A DNA stretch of 64,000 bases, from positions 310,001 through 374,000 of the forward strand of contig NZ_PYGE01000002.1 in assembly GCF_003014555.1 (NCBI RefSeq), read 5' to 3'. This document shows, in pieces, positions 8,873 to 18,300 of the stretch. Within the stretch, counting starts at the first letter, position 1, and the number at the start of each line of letters is the position of its first letter. The notes below the pieces were generated by a model. The model ran no database searches. It had not been told where the DNA came from and saw nothing but the letters and a program-made list of their open reading frames with translations. Source of the DNA: Haloactinopolyspora alba. GTDB lineage: Bacteria > Actinomycetota > Actinomycetes > Jiangellales > Jiangellaceae. A program made the position numbers and the translations under genes.

Positions 8873-10872
8873 GCGGACAGGGGGATGTCGGCACCCTCGC
8901 GGGTGAAGACGGGAATCCGGTCGATCGGGCTGTCGACCTCACGCGTGCGGCCGCCGTCGACGGCCTCACCCGTGGCGGCGTCGACCCAGCGCGTCCCGGC
9001 GGGCAGGTAGACGCGGCGGGACCGTTGCCCGGGGTGCGTCACCGGCGCGACCAGAATGTCCGGCCCGAAGAGGAACTCGTCGTCGACGTCCCATGCCCGC
9101 GGGTCCGCGGGGTGGTCCACGAACAGCGGGCGCATCGGCGGCAGCCCGGCCCGCGACGCGGCCGTCATCTGCTCGTGGATGTACGGCCGCAGCCGCTCAC
9201 GCAGCTGCAACAGGCCGGAGATGATCTCATGGGCCTCGTCACCGTACGACCAGATCTCGTTCGGGCCGCCGGTCTGCGCGTACGACGTCGGGGTGCGGGG
9301 CTCGCGGTCTCCGTGCAGCCGGAACAGGGGACAGAACACGCCGTACTGGAACCAGCGGATCATCAGTTCCCGGTATGCGGGGTCGCGGGCGTCGCCGCCG
9401 TGGAAGCCGCCGATGTCGGTGGTCCACCAGGGGATGCCGGAGATCGCGATGTTCAGCCCGGCGCGCAGCTGCCGGCGCAGCGACTCCCACGTGGCCGGGA
9501 TGTCTCCGGACCACACCGCCGCGCCGTACCGCTGGGAGCCGGCCCAGGCGGAGCGGCACAGCAGCACGGTCGGCTCCCGCCCGGAGGTGGCCATCCCCTC
9601 GGCGAACAGCCGGGCGTTGTCCCGCGGGTAGATGTTCGCGACCTCCGCCCCCGGGCCCGCGTACATGGTCAGGTTCTGCGGGTGGGCCGGGTTCAGCTCG
9701 GGCTCGGACGCGTCCAGCCAGAAGACCCGGATGCCGTGGTCGAGGTAGTTGCGGCGGATCAGGTCCCAGACGTACTGGCGGGTCGCGGGGTTGGTCGGGT
9801 CGTAGAACGCGACCGGCATCGGGGCGGCCATGCCCTTGTCCTGGATGGTCTGGTGGAACTCGACGCCCTGGTCGGAGCCGACCAGCAGGCCACGGTCGCG
9901 GAACTCGGCGAAGTTCTCCGACAGCGGCGAGACCGTGGGCCAGACCGAGACCATGAGCTCGACGTCCATCTGCGCCAGCTCGGCCACCATGGCCCGCGGA
10001 TCCGGCCACTCCGCGGGGTCGAAGCGGTAGTCGCCCATCGCGGACCAGTGGAAGTAGTCGGTGACGACGACCGACAGCGGGAGTCCGCGGCGCCGGTGCT
10101 CCCGGGCGACGCCGAGCAGCTCCTCCTGGTCGAGGTAGCGCAGCTTGCTCTGCCAGAACCCGCTGGCCCATGCGGGCAGGTCCGGGGCGTGCCCGGTCGC
10201 GTCGGCGTAGCGGGCGAGGATCCCGGCCGGCGTCGGCGCGGCGGTGATCCAGTAGTCGATCTCCCGCGCCTGGCCCGCCTGCCAGCGGGTGCCGTTCTCG
10301 GCGAACTCGACCCGTCCGACGGCGGGGATGTTCCACAGCAGCCCGTAGCCGCGGCTGGAGAGCACGAACGGGATCGACACCTCGGCGTTGCGCTGAACCA
10401 GGTCGAGCGTCAGCCCCTTGATGTCCAGCCGGCCGTGCGTGCGCTGGCCCAGCCCGTAGAGCCGCTCGTCCGGGTACGCCGCGAACCGCTGGTGGATCTC
10501 GTACGCACCGGACCGGTTGCCCTGGAAGTGCCGCGCGCCGGGCAACCAGAAGTGCTCCCGGCTCTCGGCGAGGAGCTCGGCGCCGGTACTCGTCCGGGTG
10601 AAGGTCAGCAGCGGCTCCGGGTAGGGCGCCTCGCGGTCGAAGGTCACGTCGACGGTGAGCTCGCCGTGCACGATTCGTGCCGAGCCGTCGTCGACGTCGA
10701 TGGCCGGCGGGTCGGCCGCGGGCGCGACGTCGAGCGCTCCGTGACTCTCCGAAGGGATCCGGTACTGCGCCGCGCGGACGCGGACGCTGTCGGCGCCCCA
10801 GGCTTCGATGGTCAGGACTTCGTGGCGGTGCCGGACCTCGAGGCCGTTCGGCGTGCGGTGGAACGAGACCAT
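8869..10872 (-). CDS. GH31 alpha-glycosidase, probably alpha-xylosidase
   Basis: GH31 retaining alpha-glycosidase of 667 residues. The N-terminal beta-sandwich includes ESREHFWLPGARHFQG and YGLGQRTHGRLDIKG. The catalytic barrel has the nucleophile D387 in FWLDASEPEL and the acid/base D457 in SGDIPATWESL, followed by GIPWWTTDIGGFHGGD. No signal peptide is present, so it should act on imported oligosaccharides. The reading frame runs open far upstream through the permease genes. I start at ATG 10872, which follows an AGGAG site. The gene ends 4 bases inside the GH127 start. Alpha-xylosidase is the best guess from the DASEPE motif and the plant-glycan context, with alpha-glucosidase as the alternative. 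Confidence 0.85.
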   Translation of the reverse strand: MVSFHRTPNGLEVRHRHEVLTIEAWGADSVRVRAAQYRIPSESHGALDVAPAADPPAIDVDDGSARIVHGELTVDVTFDREAPYPEPLLTFTRTSTGAELLAESREHFWLPGARHFQGNRSGAYEIHQRFAAYPDERLYGLGQRTHGRLDIKGLTLDLVQRNAEVSIPFVLSSRGYGLLWNIPAVGRVEFAENGTRWQAGQAREIDYWITAAPTPAGILARYADATGHAPDLPAWASGFWQSKLRYLDQEELLGVAREHRRRGLPLSVVVTDYFHWSAMGDYRFDPAEWPDPRAMVAELAQMDVELMVSVWPTVSPLSENFAEFRDRGLLVGSDQGVEFHQTIQDKGMAAPMPVAFYDPTNPATRQYVWDLIRRNYLDHGIRVFWLDASEPELNPAHPQNLTMYAGPGAEVANIYPRDNARLFAEGMATSGREPTVLLCRSAWAGSQRYGAAVWSGDIPATWESLRRQLRAGLNIAISGIPWWTTDIGGFHGGDARDPAYRELMIRWFQYGVFCPLFRLHGDREPRTPTSYAQTGGPNEIWSYGDEAHEIISGLLQLRERLRPYIHEQMTAASRAGLPPMRPLFVDHPADPRAWDVDDEFLFGPDILVAPVTHPGQRSRRVYLPAGTRWVDAATGEAVDGGRTREVDSPIDRIPVFTREGADIPLSA

Positions 10873-11021
10873 GGATGGTGCTCCTCGGAGATGGAGAGTG
10901 GTGGCGCGGCAGGTCAGGGCCCGCCTGCCGGCGGGCGTCGGTTGCCCGCCGGCACGGCGTCGGTTGCCCCGGGCGGGGCGTCGGTTGCCGGCCGGGGCCC
11001 GCCGTTGCCGGCCGGTGGCGG

Positions 11022-11837
11022 TCAGTCCTTGATGGCGCCGGCGGTGACGCCGCCGGCCACGTAGCGCTGCGCGACGACGAGCAGCACGGCGGCGGGAATG
11101 GACGCGACCACGGCGGTGGCCATGATCGAGTTCCACTGTGTCGTGTTGTTCCCGATGTAGCTGTAGATGCTCAGCGTGATCGGGATCTGGTCGCCGTTGC
11201 GGTTGAGCGTCGAGGCGAAGATGAAGTCCGACCACGCCCAGAGGAACGCGAACAGCGAGACGGTCAGCATCGCGTTCCTGCTCACCGGCAGGACCACCGA
11301 GCGGAACGTGCGCCACGCGCCCGCGCCGTCGATCTTGGCCGCGTGCATCAGCTCCTGCGGGATCCCGGACATGAACGCCGTGAACAGCAGCACGCCGAAC
11401 GGCACGGCGATCGTCGAGTCCGCGATGATCAGGCCCCAGACGGTGTTCAGCCAGCCGAGCCGGACGTAGATGGCGTAGAAGCCCATCGCCATCACCACGC
11501 TCGGGATCATCTGCGCCACCAGCAGCGTGAAGTTCAGCGGTCCCGCGCCCCGCGGCCGGAGCTTGGCGATCGAGAACCCGGCCGGCGCCGAGATCGCCAG
11601 CGTGAGCGCCACGCAGCCGAGGCCGATGACGAGGCTGGTGACCAGCGCCGGAAGCTGCTGGGCGAACACATCCGAGAACCCGACGAAGGTCGGGTCCCAC
11701 GGGAACCAGTGCGGCGGGTCCGCACGCATGTCGCTCGTCTTGGTCAGCGACACGTTGAACATCCAGTAGACCGGGAAGAGCATCAGCGCGGTGAACAGGA
11801 TGCCCAGGGCCGTCTTCCACCACATGCGTGCCGTCAT
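11022..11837 (-). CDS. ABC sugar permease, MalG type
   Basis: Inner-membrane component of a carbohydrate ABC importer (CUT1 class), 271 residues with six predicted helices, the first at about 8-30. The EAA-loop that docks on the ATPase is MHAAKIDGAGAWRTFRSVVL. ATG 11837 overlaps the partner permease stop by 4 bases. No ATPase gene lies in this operon, so the importer must borrow a shared MsiK/MalK-type ATPase encoded elsewhere, as is common in actinomycetes. About 150 bases of Gly/Arg-rich GC spacer with CGTCGGTTGCC repeats separate it from the GH31 gene. Confidence 0.9.
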   Translation of the reverse strand: MTARMWWKTALGILFTALMLFPVYWMFNVSLTKTSDMRADPPHWFPWDPTFVGFSDVFAQQLPALVTSLVIGLGCVALTLAISAPAGFSIAKLRPRGAGPLNFTLLVAQMIPSVVMAMGFYAIYVRLGWLNTVWGLIIADSTIAVPFGVLLFTAFMSGIPQELMHAAKIDGAGAWRTFRSVVLPVSRNAMLTVSLFAFLWAWSDFIFASTLNRNGDQIPITLSIYSYIGNNTTQWNSIMATAVVASIPAAVLLVVAQRYVAGGVTAGAIKD

Positions 11838-12847
11838 GTCCGCTCCTGCCGTCGCTGGAGGTAGAGATGGACGAAGCCGAAGACCAGCGCGATGACGATC
11901 AGCAGGTTCCCCACGGTGGCGGCGGGGGAGAACTCCGGCTGGCCGGTGCCGAAGGCCTCGCGGTAGGACCAGATCGCCAGCGTGGTCGACGAGTTGCCGG
12001 GGCCGCCCGTGGTCATGATCCAGATCACGTCGACGACCTTGAGCGTGTAGATCAGCCCGAGCAGCAGCGTCACCGCGGACACCGGCCGCAGCAGCGGGAA
12101 GGTGACCCGCCAGAACTGCTGCCACACGCTCGCGCCGTCCAGGGCGGCCGCCTCGTACAGGTCCTTCGGGATGTTCTGCAGGCCGGCGTAGAGGATCACC
12201 AGGTTGAACGGGATGCCGAGCCAGATGTTGGCGATGATGACGGAGGTCAACGCCCAGTCCGGCGAGGTCAGCCAGTTGATCTGGCCGATCCCGAAGGACT
12301 CCAGCACGGAGTTCACGATCCCGTTCTCGCTGTTCATCATCCACGACCACGTGGACGCCGAGACGATCCACGGCAGCAGCCACGGGATCAGGAACATCCC
12401 GCGCAGCAGCCCGGACAGCCGGAAGTTGTTGTGGAAGAACACCGCCAGGGCGAGCCCGACGGCGTACTGCGCGGCGATCGACACGAACGTGAACAGCGCC
12501 GTGTTCCGCAGCGCCAGGCCGAACGCGTCCGACGTGACGACGTCGACGTAGTTGGCCAGGCCGAGGAACTCCGGGTTGCCCATCACGAACGCGCGGGGCG
12601 TGTAGTCGTGCAGGCTGAGGTCGACGTTGCGGTACAGCGGGTACGCGTAGAAGATCGCCAGGTAGGCGAGCAGCGGCGCGATGAACCCGAGGGCCGCCCA
12701 CCGCGGCTCGCGTAGCCGGGATCTGCGGGCGACGTTCTCGGGCGGACCGTCCACGCGGCCGCCGGACGGGCCGGAAGGCGGCGTCACGACCGCCTCCCGG
12801 CCGTCGGCTTCGGTGCCGCCGGCGGTCTTGGGGCTGGTGGATCTCAT
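11834..12847 (-). CDS. ABC sugar permease, MalF type
   Basis: Partner membrane subunit of the CUT1 importer, 337 residues. An N-terminal Pro/Gly-rich cytoplasmic tail of about 40 residues precedes six helices, the first starting WAALGFIAPLLAYLAIFYAY. The EAA-loop is LYEAAALDGASVWQQFWRVT. I chose ATG 12847 because GAGGA lies 8-9 bases upstream on the coding strand; the frame is open 31 codons further. It sits between the solute-binding protein gene and the MalG-type gene, overlapping the latter by 4 bases. Confidence 0.9.
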   Translation of the reverse strand: MRSTSPKTAGGTEADGREAVVTPPSGPSGGRVDGPPENVARRSRLREPRWAALGFIAPLLAYLAIFYAYPLYRNVDLSLHDYTPRAFVMGNPEFLGLANYVDVVTSDAFGLALRNTALFTFVSIAAQYAVGLALAVFFHNNFRLSGLLRGMFLIPWLLPWIVSASTWSWMMNSENGIVNSVLESFGIGQINWLTSPDWALTSVIIANIWLGIPFNLVILYAGLQNIPKDLYEAAALDGASVWQQFWRVTFPLLRPVSAVTLLLGLIYTLKVVDVIWIMTTGGPGNSSTTLAIWSYREAFGTGQPEFSPAATVGNLLIVIALVFGFVHLYLQRRQERT

Positions 12848-12893
12848 GTCATGGTTCCTCGTTTGACTCGTACAGAGCCCCCGCGGCCGAAGG

Positions 12894-14147
12894 TCACTCG
12901 ATCTCAGCCTCGGCATTGGACTGCGCCTCGGCCAGCGCATCCTTCGGGCTCATCGAGCCGCTCAGCGCCTTCTGCACGGCCGTCCACAGTGCCTCGGAGA
13001 TCTTCGGGTAGTCGGTGCCGAGGTCGTCGCTGGTGCGGCCCTTGGCGTTGCGCACCGCCTCGACCCACGTCTCGAGCTCGGGATGCTGCGCCAGCAGTTC
13101 CTTCTGCCCGGCCTGCGTCGACGGGATGTAGTAGGCGAACGTGTTCGCGGTCTTGACGAGACCCTCCGGCGTGGTCATGCACTCGACGATCTGCTTGGTG
13201 ACGTCGTAACGAGCCTCGTCCTCCTGGACCGGCGCGGTGATGAACTCGCCGCCGGTGGGTGTCTGCGCGACGCCGCCGTCCCGGCCGGGGATCTGGATGA
13301 CACCGGTCGGGAACTCGGCCTCGGCGGCGCTGTTCACCTGCCAGGTGCCGTTCTCGGCGAACGCGAACCTGCCGGTGAGGAACTCCTCCCAGGTCGTGTT
13401 CTGGGAGTTGTTGATCACCGTGTTCGGCGCGTAGCCGGCGTCGAGCCATCCCTTCCACAGCTCGAGCGCCGCGACGGCCTCGGGAGAGTCGAGATCGCGC
13501 AGGTCCGCGCCCGCGCCCCAGAACCACGGCAGGAACTGGAACGAGCCCTCCTCGGTGCCGATGCCGGCGAAGGTGATGCCCTTGTCGCCGTTCGCGACGA
13601 CCTTCTCGAGCGCCGCGGTCAGCGACTGCCAGTCGGTGATGGAGGCCGGGTCGACGCCGGCGGCGTCCAGGATCGTCTTGTTGTAGTAGAGCGAGAGCGT
13701 GTTGGCGCCGATCGGGATGCCGTACGCGTCGCCGCCGACGACCCCGGCGGCCAGCAGGTTCTCGTCGAACCGGGAGGTGTCCAGCCCGAACTCGGACATC
13801 GTGGTGAGCATGCCGGCGTCGGCGAGCGTGGAGACCGCGGGGTTGTCCAGCAGGATGATGTCCGGCGAGTTGCCCTCCTGCGCGGCCAGCAGCGCCTGGT
13901 TGGTGAGCGCGGTGGTGTCGTAGGCGGTGCGCTCGATGGTCACGCCGGCTTCGTCGCCGCAGGCGGCGACGCGCTGGGCCCAGTCGGACGACTCGTCGTG
14001 CTGGGGGTACGGGTCCCACCAGGTGTAGGTGTCGCTGCCGGCTTGCGCGCTGTCGTCGGACGACGAGCAGGCGGACAGCCCGGCGATGCACAGGACCGCC
14101 GTTCCGGCCGCGCTCACGGCGCGGACCGGGGTGGAGAAGCGCTTCAC
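12894..14147 (-). CDS. Sugar-binding lipoprotein of the ABC importer
   Basis: Extracellular solute-binding protein (SBP family 1), 417 residues. The signal peptide ends in LSAC with Cys27 as the lipidated residue, followed by a Ser/Asp-rich tether. The mature part begins YTWWDPYPQHDESSDWAQRV and includes the domain-linking YGIPIGANTLSLYYNK, both typical of CUT1 oligosaccharide binders. It captures the glycan fragment for the two permeases encoded 46 bases downstream. The exact ligand cannot be read from sequence; arabinose- or xylose-containing oligosaccharides would match the hydrolases. Confidence 0.9.
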   Translation of the reverse strand: MKRFSTPVRAVSAAGTAVLCIAGLSACSSSDDSAQAGSDTYTWWDPYPQHDESSDWAQRVAACGDEAGVTIERTAYDTTALTNQALLAAQEGNSPDIILLDNPAVSTLADAGMLTTMSEFGLDTSRFDENLLAAGVVGGDAYGIPIGANTLSLYYNKTILDAAGVDPASITDWQSLTAALEKVVANGDKGITFAGIGTEEGSFQFLPWFWGAGADLRDLDSPEAVAALELWKGWLDAGYAPNTVINNSQNTTWEEFLTGRFAFAENGTWQVNSAAEAEFPTGVIQIPGRDGGVAQTPTGGEFITAPVQEDEARYDVTKQIVECMTTPEGLVKTANTFAYYIPSTQAGQKELLAQHPELETWVEAVRNAKGRTSDDLGTDYPKISEALWTAVQKALSGSMSPKDALAEAQSNAEAEIE

Positions 14148-14182
14148 GGTGTTCCTCCTAGAACCGTATGGATTCGGATGGA

Positions 14183-15202
14183 TCAGGTGGGCGGGGCCGC
14201 GGTACTCCCGCGGTCGACGAGCTCGGGGGAGACGAACCGCACGACGTGCGGCTGGTTCCTGGCCTCCGGCGACTCGATCCGGCGGACGAGCTGGCGCACC
14301 GCCATCCGGCCGAGCCGGTCGGGTGCGCTCTCGATCGACGAGAACGGCAGCGAGAAGGTGCGCGCGAACTCGTCCGAGTAGCGGCCGATGACGGACAGGT
14401 CCGCGGGTGCGCTGAGCCCGCGTGCGTGCAGCACGGACGGCAGCGCGGCCGCGGCGGCCTCGTTGTTGAGCAGCAGCCCGGTGGCGCCCGGGTGCGTGTC
14501 CAGTAGGGAGTTGAGCAGTTGCCCGACGGCGGGTTGCTTGGACTCGCCGAACACCGCGTGCAGCCGGACGCCGCGGATCCTGGCCTGCTCCAGGGCCGCG
14601 TCCTGCAGCCGCCAGACGTACGCGCCACCGCGCTCGACGACGTGCTCGGGCTGCGAGACCAGGATCAGCTCGCGATGGCCGAGCCGGTGCATGTGGTCGA
14701 CCATCATCCGGCCGGCCTCTTCGAAGTCGAGGTCGAAGACGTCCAGGCTGGAGCAGTCGCCGGGCAGTCCCACGAGCGCGCCCGGCTGCGGCGCCGCACG
14801 CAGGACCGGCAGGCGCTTGTCGTCCTCGGCGACGTTGAGCAGCACGACGCCGTCGACCATCCTGGAGTCGGTGATCCGGCGCAGCGCGCGTGCGCCGTCC
14901 GACTCGGTGACCAGCAGGATGTCGTAGTCGAGCTCGCGGGCGGTGTCCGAGACACCGAGCATGTACTGCAACATGGCCGGTGCGAACTCGTCCTCGTGGA
15001 ACTGCGCCAGCAGGCCGATCACCATCGTCTCGGAGGTGGCGAGCGCGCGTGCTCCGGCGTTGGCGGTGTAGCCGAGCTCGCGGACCGCGTCGTCGACGCG
15101 CTGTCGTACCTCGGCGGAGATGGACCGCTTGCCGGACAGCGCGTACGACGCTGTGCTGCGCGAAACCCCGGCGGCACGCGCCACATCACCGATGGTGACC
15201 AC
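14183..15202 (-). CDS. LacI-family regulator of the glycan operon
   Basis: Transcription factor of 339 residues. The N-terminal helix-turn-helix is VTIGDVARAAGVSRSTASYA with hinge TANAGARALATSETM, followed by a periplasmic-binding-protein-like effector domain. The frame is open upstream, but GTG 15202 has GAGGAGG five bases before it and gives the standard LacI start. It is the first gene of the operon, 35 bases before the binding-protein gene. The palindrome CGAACCGGTTCG sits 20 bases upstream of its start, and again before the large secreted enzyme, so it most likely represses both itself and that enzyme until a sugar is bound. Confidence 0.92.
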   Translation of the reverse strand: MVTIGDVARAAGVSRSTASYALSGKRSISAEVRQRVDDAVRELGYTANAGARALATSETMVIGLLAQFHEDEFAPAMLQYMLGVSDTARELDYDILLVTESDGARALRRITDSRMVDGVVLLNVAEDDKRLPVLRAAPQPGALVGLPGDCSSLDVFDLDFEEAGRMMVDHMHRLGHRELILVSQPEHVVERGGAYVWRLQDAALEQARIRGVRLHAVFGESKQPAVGQLLNSLLDTHPGATGLLLNNEAAAAALPSVLHARGLSAPADLSVIGRYSDEFARTFSLPFSSIESAPDRLGRMAVRQLVRRIESPEARNQPHVVRFVSPELVDRGSTAAPPT

Positions 15203-15221
15203 ATTCGCCTCCTCGTCACGC

Positions 15222-15233
15222 CGAACCGGTTCG
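15222..15233. promoter_or_regulatory. Predicted LacI operator, operon promoter
   Basis: CGAACCGGTTCG, a perfect 12-bp palindrome, lies 20 bases before the lacI GTG. The same palindrome, extended to 16 bp, precedes the large secreted enzyme gene. Confidence 0.75.
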
Positions 15234-15313
15234 ACGCCTGTCCGTCGACGGGGTGCCGAGCCGGCCCTCGGTAGCGCCGGCCCGGCACCCCGCACGTTGT
15301 CAACCCGTGGGTA

Positions 15314-18300
15314 TCACGGCATCGGCAATCGTGCGCTGCTGAACCTCGTCACCGAGATCGTGTCGATGATCGGTGCGTACTGCGAACGCAGGTGGATGCC
15401 CGGCCACAGGTCGTCGCTGTACGTCTCGCCGTCGAAGTTCGGCTTCTCCTCCGACGAGAACACGACCGTGTTGGCCCCCGCCTCCAGCCGCACCGGAACG
15501 GTCAGCTCCCAGAAGTTGTTCTCGTGGAACGAGCCTGGGAACAGCACGCTGCGCCGTGCGTCGCCGTTGACCGAGATGTCCGCGCGCCGGGCCATCGGGT
15601 TCGGGTTGTAGTGCGAAGCCTCGGACTGTTCCGGGTTGGCGTAGCGGACCCGCATCGCGTACGTGCCGGGCTCGTCCACCGTGACATCGAACTCCAGGGT
15701 GTTCGAGTTGCCCGGCTCGCCGCCGATTCCGCTGACCGCGGAGCCGCCGCTGGCCAGCGAGAGCGAGGTGACCTCGGCGGAGCCCGTGGTGGTGGCCTCC
15801 TCCGCCTGGTAGCTGGTCGTCTCGAGGACGTCGGTGCCCGGCCGGACCTCGAGCCGGTCGATGAGCGAGCGCCCGGCTCGCCCGGTGAGCGTGACCTTGT
15901 TGATGCCGCCGGAAAGCGAGACCGCGACCGCCGACGTCTTGGGCGCCACCCGCATCACGTCCTCGCCGTTGACGGCGAGCTGTGTGGTGCCACCGCCGAG
16001 CGTGTGGACGTCGATGGTCGACTCCGCGTCCTTCTCGGAGTACACCCAGAACGTCGCCGTGTCGCCCTCGCCGATCTCGACCGCACCGGAGCCGGTGGCG
16101 CCGCGGCGCTTCACCCGCGGGTCCGCGTAGACCGGGTCCGCGCCGTTCAGGCCGGCCGTCTCGGCCTCGTAGATCGTGCTGCTCGCCTCCGGGTCGGGCA
16201 GGGACAGCGTGATCCGGTCGATGAGCGCGTCACCCGTGGTCGCCCCGGACCCGTCGAGGCTGCGCGCGGCCAGCGAGATGGTGTGCTTGCCCTCGGTCAG
16301 CTCGACGGTGGTGTCCGCGTGGTCCCAGACCACCCACTTGTACCCCAGCGGGAGGAACAGCTCCTGTTCCGCCTTGCCGTCGACGCGGACGAACACGTTG
16401 GTGGGGCCCTGCTCCTGCACGAGGTCGTGCGTGTTGAGGGAGTTGGCGAAGACGCTCAGGTCGTACGTGCCGTCCTTCGGCACGTCGACGGTGAAGTCGA
16501 GCACCCCGTCCGAACCGGTTCGCAAGCCGCCCACGTCGAACCCGCCGGAGGTGTAGAACTTCGACACGTCGTCCGGCGAGCCCTCGGGGCCGTTCAGGCT
16601 GTAGCCCGATCCGGTGTACTCGGCGTCCTCGGCCTCGTACGAACGCTCCCACAGCTGCGGGGGGACCGCGGCCGCCGTGCCGTCACCGGCCGGCGTCAGC
16701 ACGATCTCGTACGCGGAGGACTCCTTCATGGCCGGGAGGTCCTCGCCGAAGTCGAAGCTCACCGAGCCGTCGGTCACCTCGACGTTCCGCTCGGCGATGA
16801 TCTCCGGCTGGGGGGAGTCGCCGATCTGCCCGGTCCAGGGGATCTCCCTGATCCACGCGTGGACCCGCTCGCCGAGCAGATCGGCCGGCACGTTGTCGAA
16901 CGTGACGTGCCCGGTCCCGTCCGAGCCGCCGAACAGCGCCCTGGCCTGCTGCTTCCGTTCGTCGAGCGTGGCCACGCCCTGCATGGTGTAGTTCTCGCCG
17001 GGGAACGGCGGGCTCACCCGGACGGTGTGCCCGCTCATGCCGGCGTAGGTGTTGAACAGCCACCACTGGCCGTTGCCGCGGTTGGCCTGCACGGCGCTGT
17101 CGGAGAGGTTGCCGTTGATGTTCCAGAACGCCATCATCGCGTCGACCTTCGACTCCTCGATGGCGGAGATCCACTGGATCATCTGGCCGGGGACGGAGGT
17201 GTGGTAGTTGAACGCGTACTCGTTGATGTTGATCGGCAGTTCGGTGCCCTCGTGCGGAGTGCCCGCGAAGACCTCGGCCTCCCACTGCCGGTACCTCGCG
17301 ACCGAGTCACGGACGTTTTCCGGGTGGCTCAGTTCGTGCCAGGTGATGACGTCCGGCACCGTCCCGGCCTCGACCGCGTGCTCGAGGAACCCCTTGACCT
17401 CGTCGTAGAGCGCGCTGGTGTTCGGGCCCGAGACCCGGACGCCGGGCAGCTTCTCCTTGATCATGGCATAGGCGCGGTCCCAGGCGCGGAAGTAGTCGGC
17501 CGGGTCGTCCAGCCAGCTGACGCCGTTGTAGCTCCACTCGCCGGTGCCGAACATGTTCCCTTCGGGCTCGTTGAACGGCTCGACGACGATGTTGTCGCGG
17601 TACTCGGGGTCGAGCTCGCGGATCTGGTCGAGCTGGCGCTCCAGGACGTCCATGTACCCGGAGAGCTTCTCCTGCGGGGTGTCGCCGGGCCACTGGTACG
17701 GGAAGCCCCGGTAGAAGTCGGTGGTGCGGACGTAGACGTCGCCGTCGGTCGCGTCGGCCAGTGGCTTCACCACCTCGAGCGCGTCCGACCCGGGGTGCTG
17801 CGCGCCGTCCTGCCCCTTGGTGGCGACGCTGCGCACGTTCATGCCCTCGATGATGTTGCTGGTGGGCACGCCGTCGCCGTAGAGGCCGTACAGGCTGCCC
17901 GACGCGCCGCCGTGGAACGCGCCGGTGTTCTGCGCGAGGTCCACGGTGAGCTCGTTGCGGACGACGGTGATCTCTGCCGTCACGGGCAGGCTGCCGACGG
18001 TTCCGGCGACGGTGAACGTGCCGGGCTGCCCGTAGGCGCCGGGATCGACGTCGTCCCACTCGACCGGCACCTCGCGGTCGTAGCCGTCGGAGTAGGTCGC
18101 GTCGACGGCGCGCGGGAGCTCCGGGGCGACCCCGGTCCTGGTGCTCACCTCGAACGTGTCCTGCGACAGGCCGGTCGGTACCGGAACCTCACCGGGGTGC
18201 AGCTCCGCGACCTGGTCGCCGGTCAGCGCGGACCGGTAGATCCGGAAGTCGTCGACGGCACCGGCGAACAGCGGGTCGGGGTAGAACGAGTTGCCGATGT

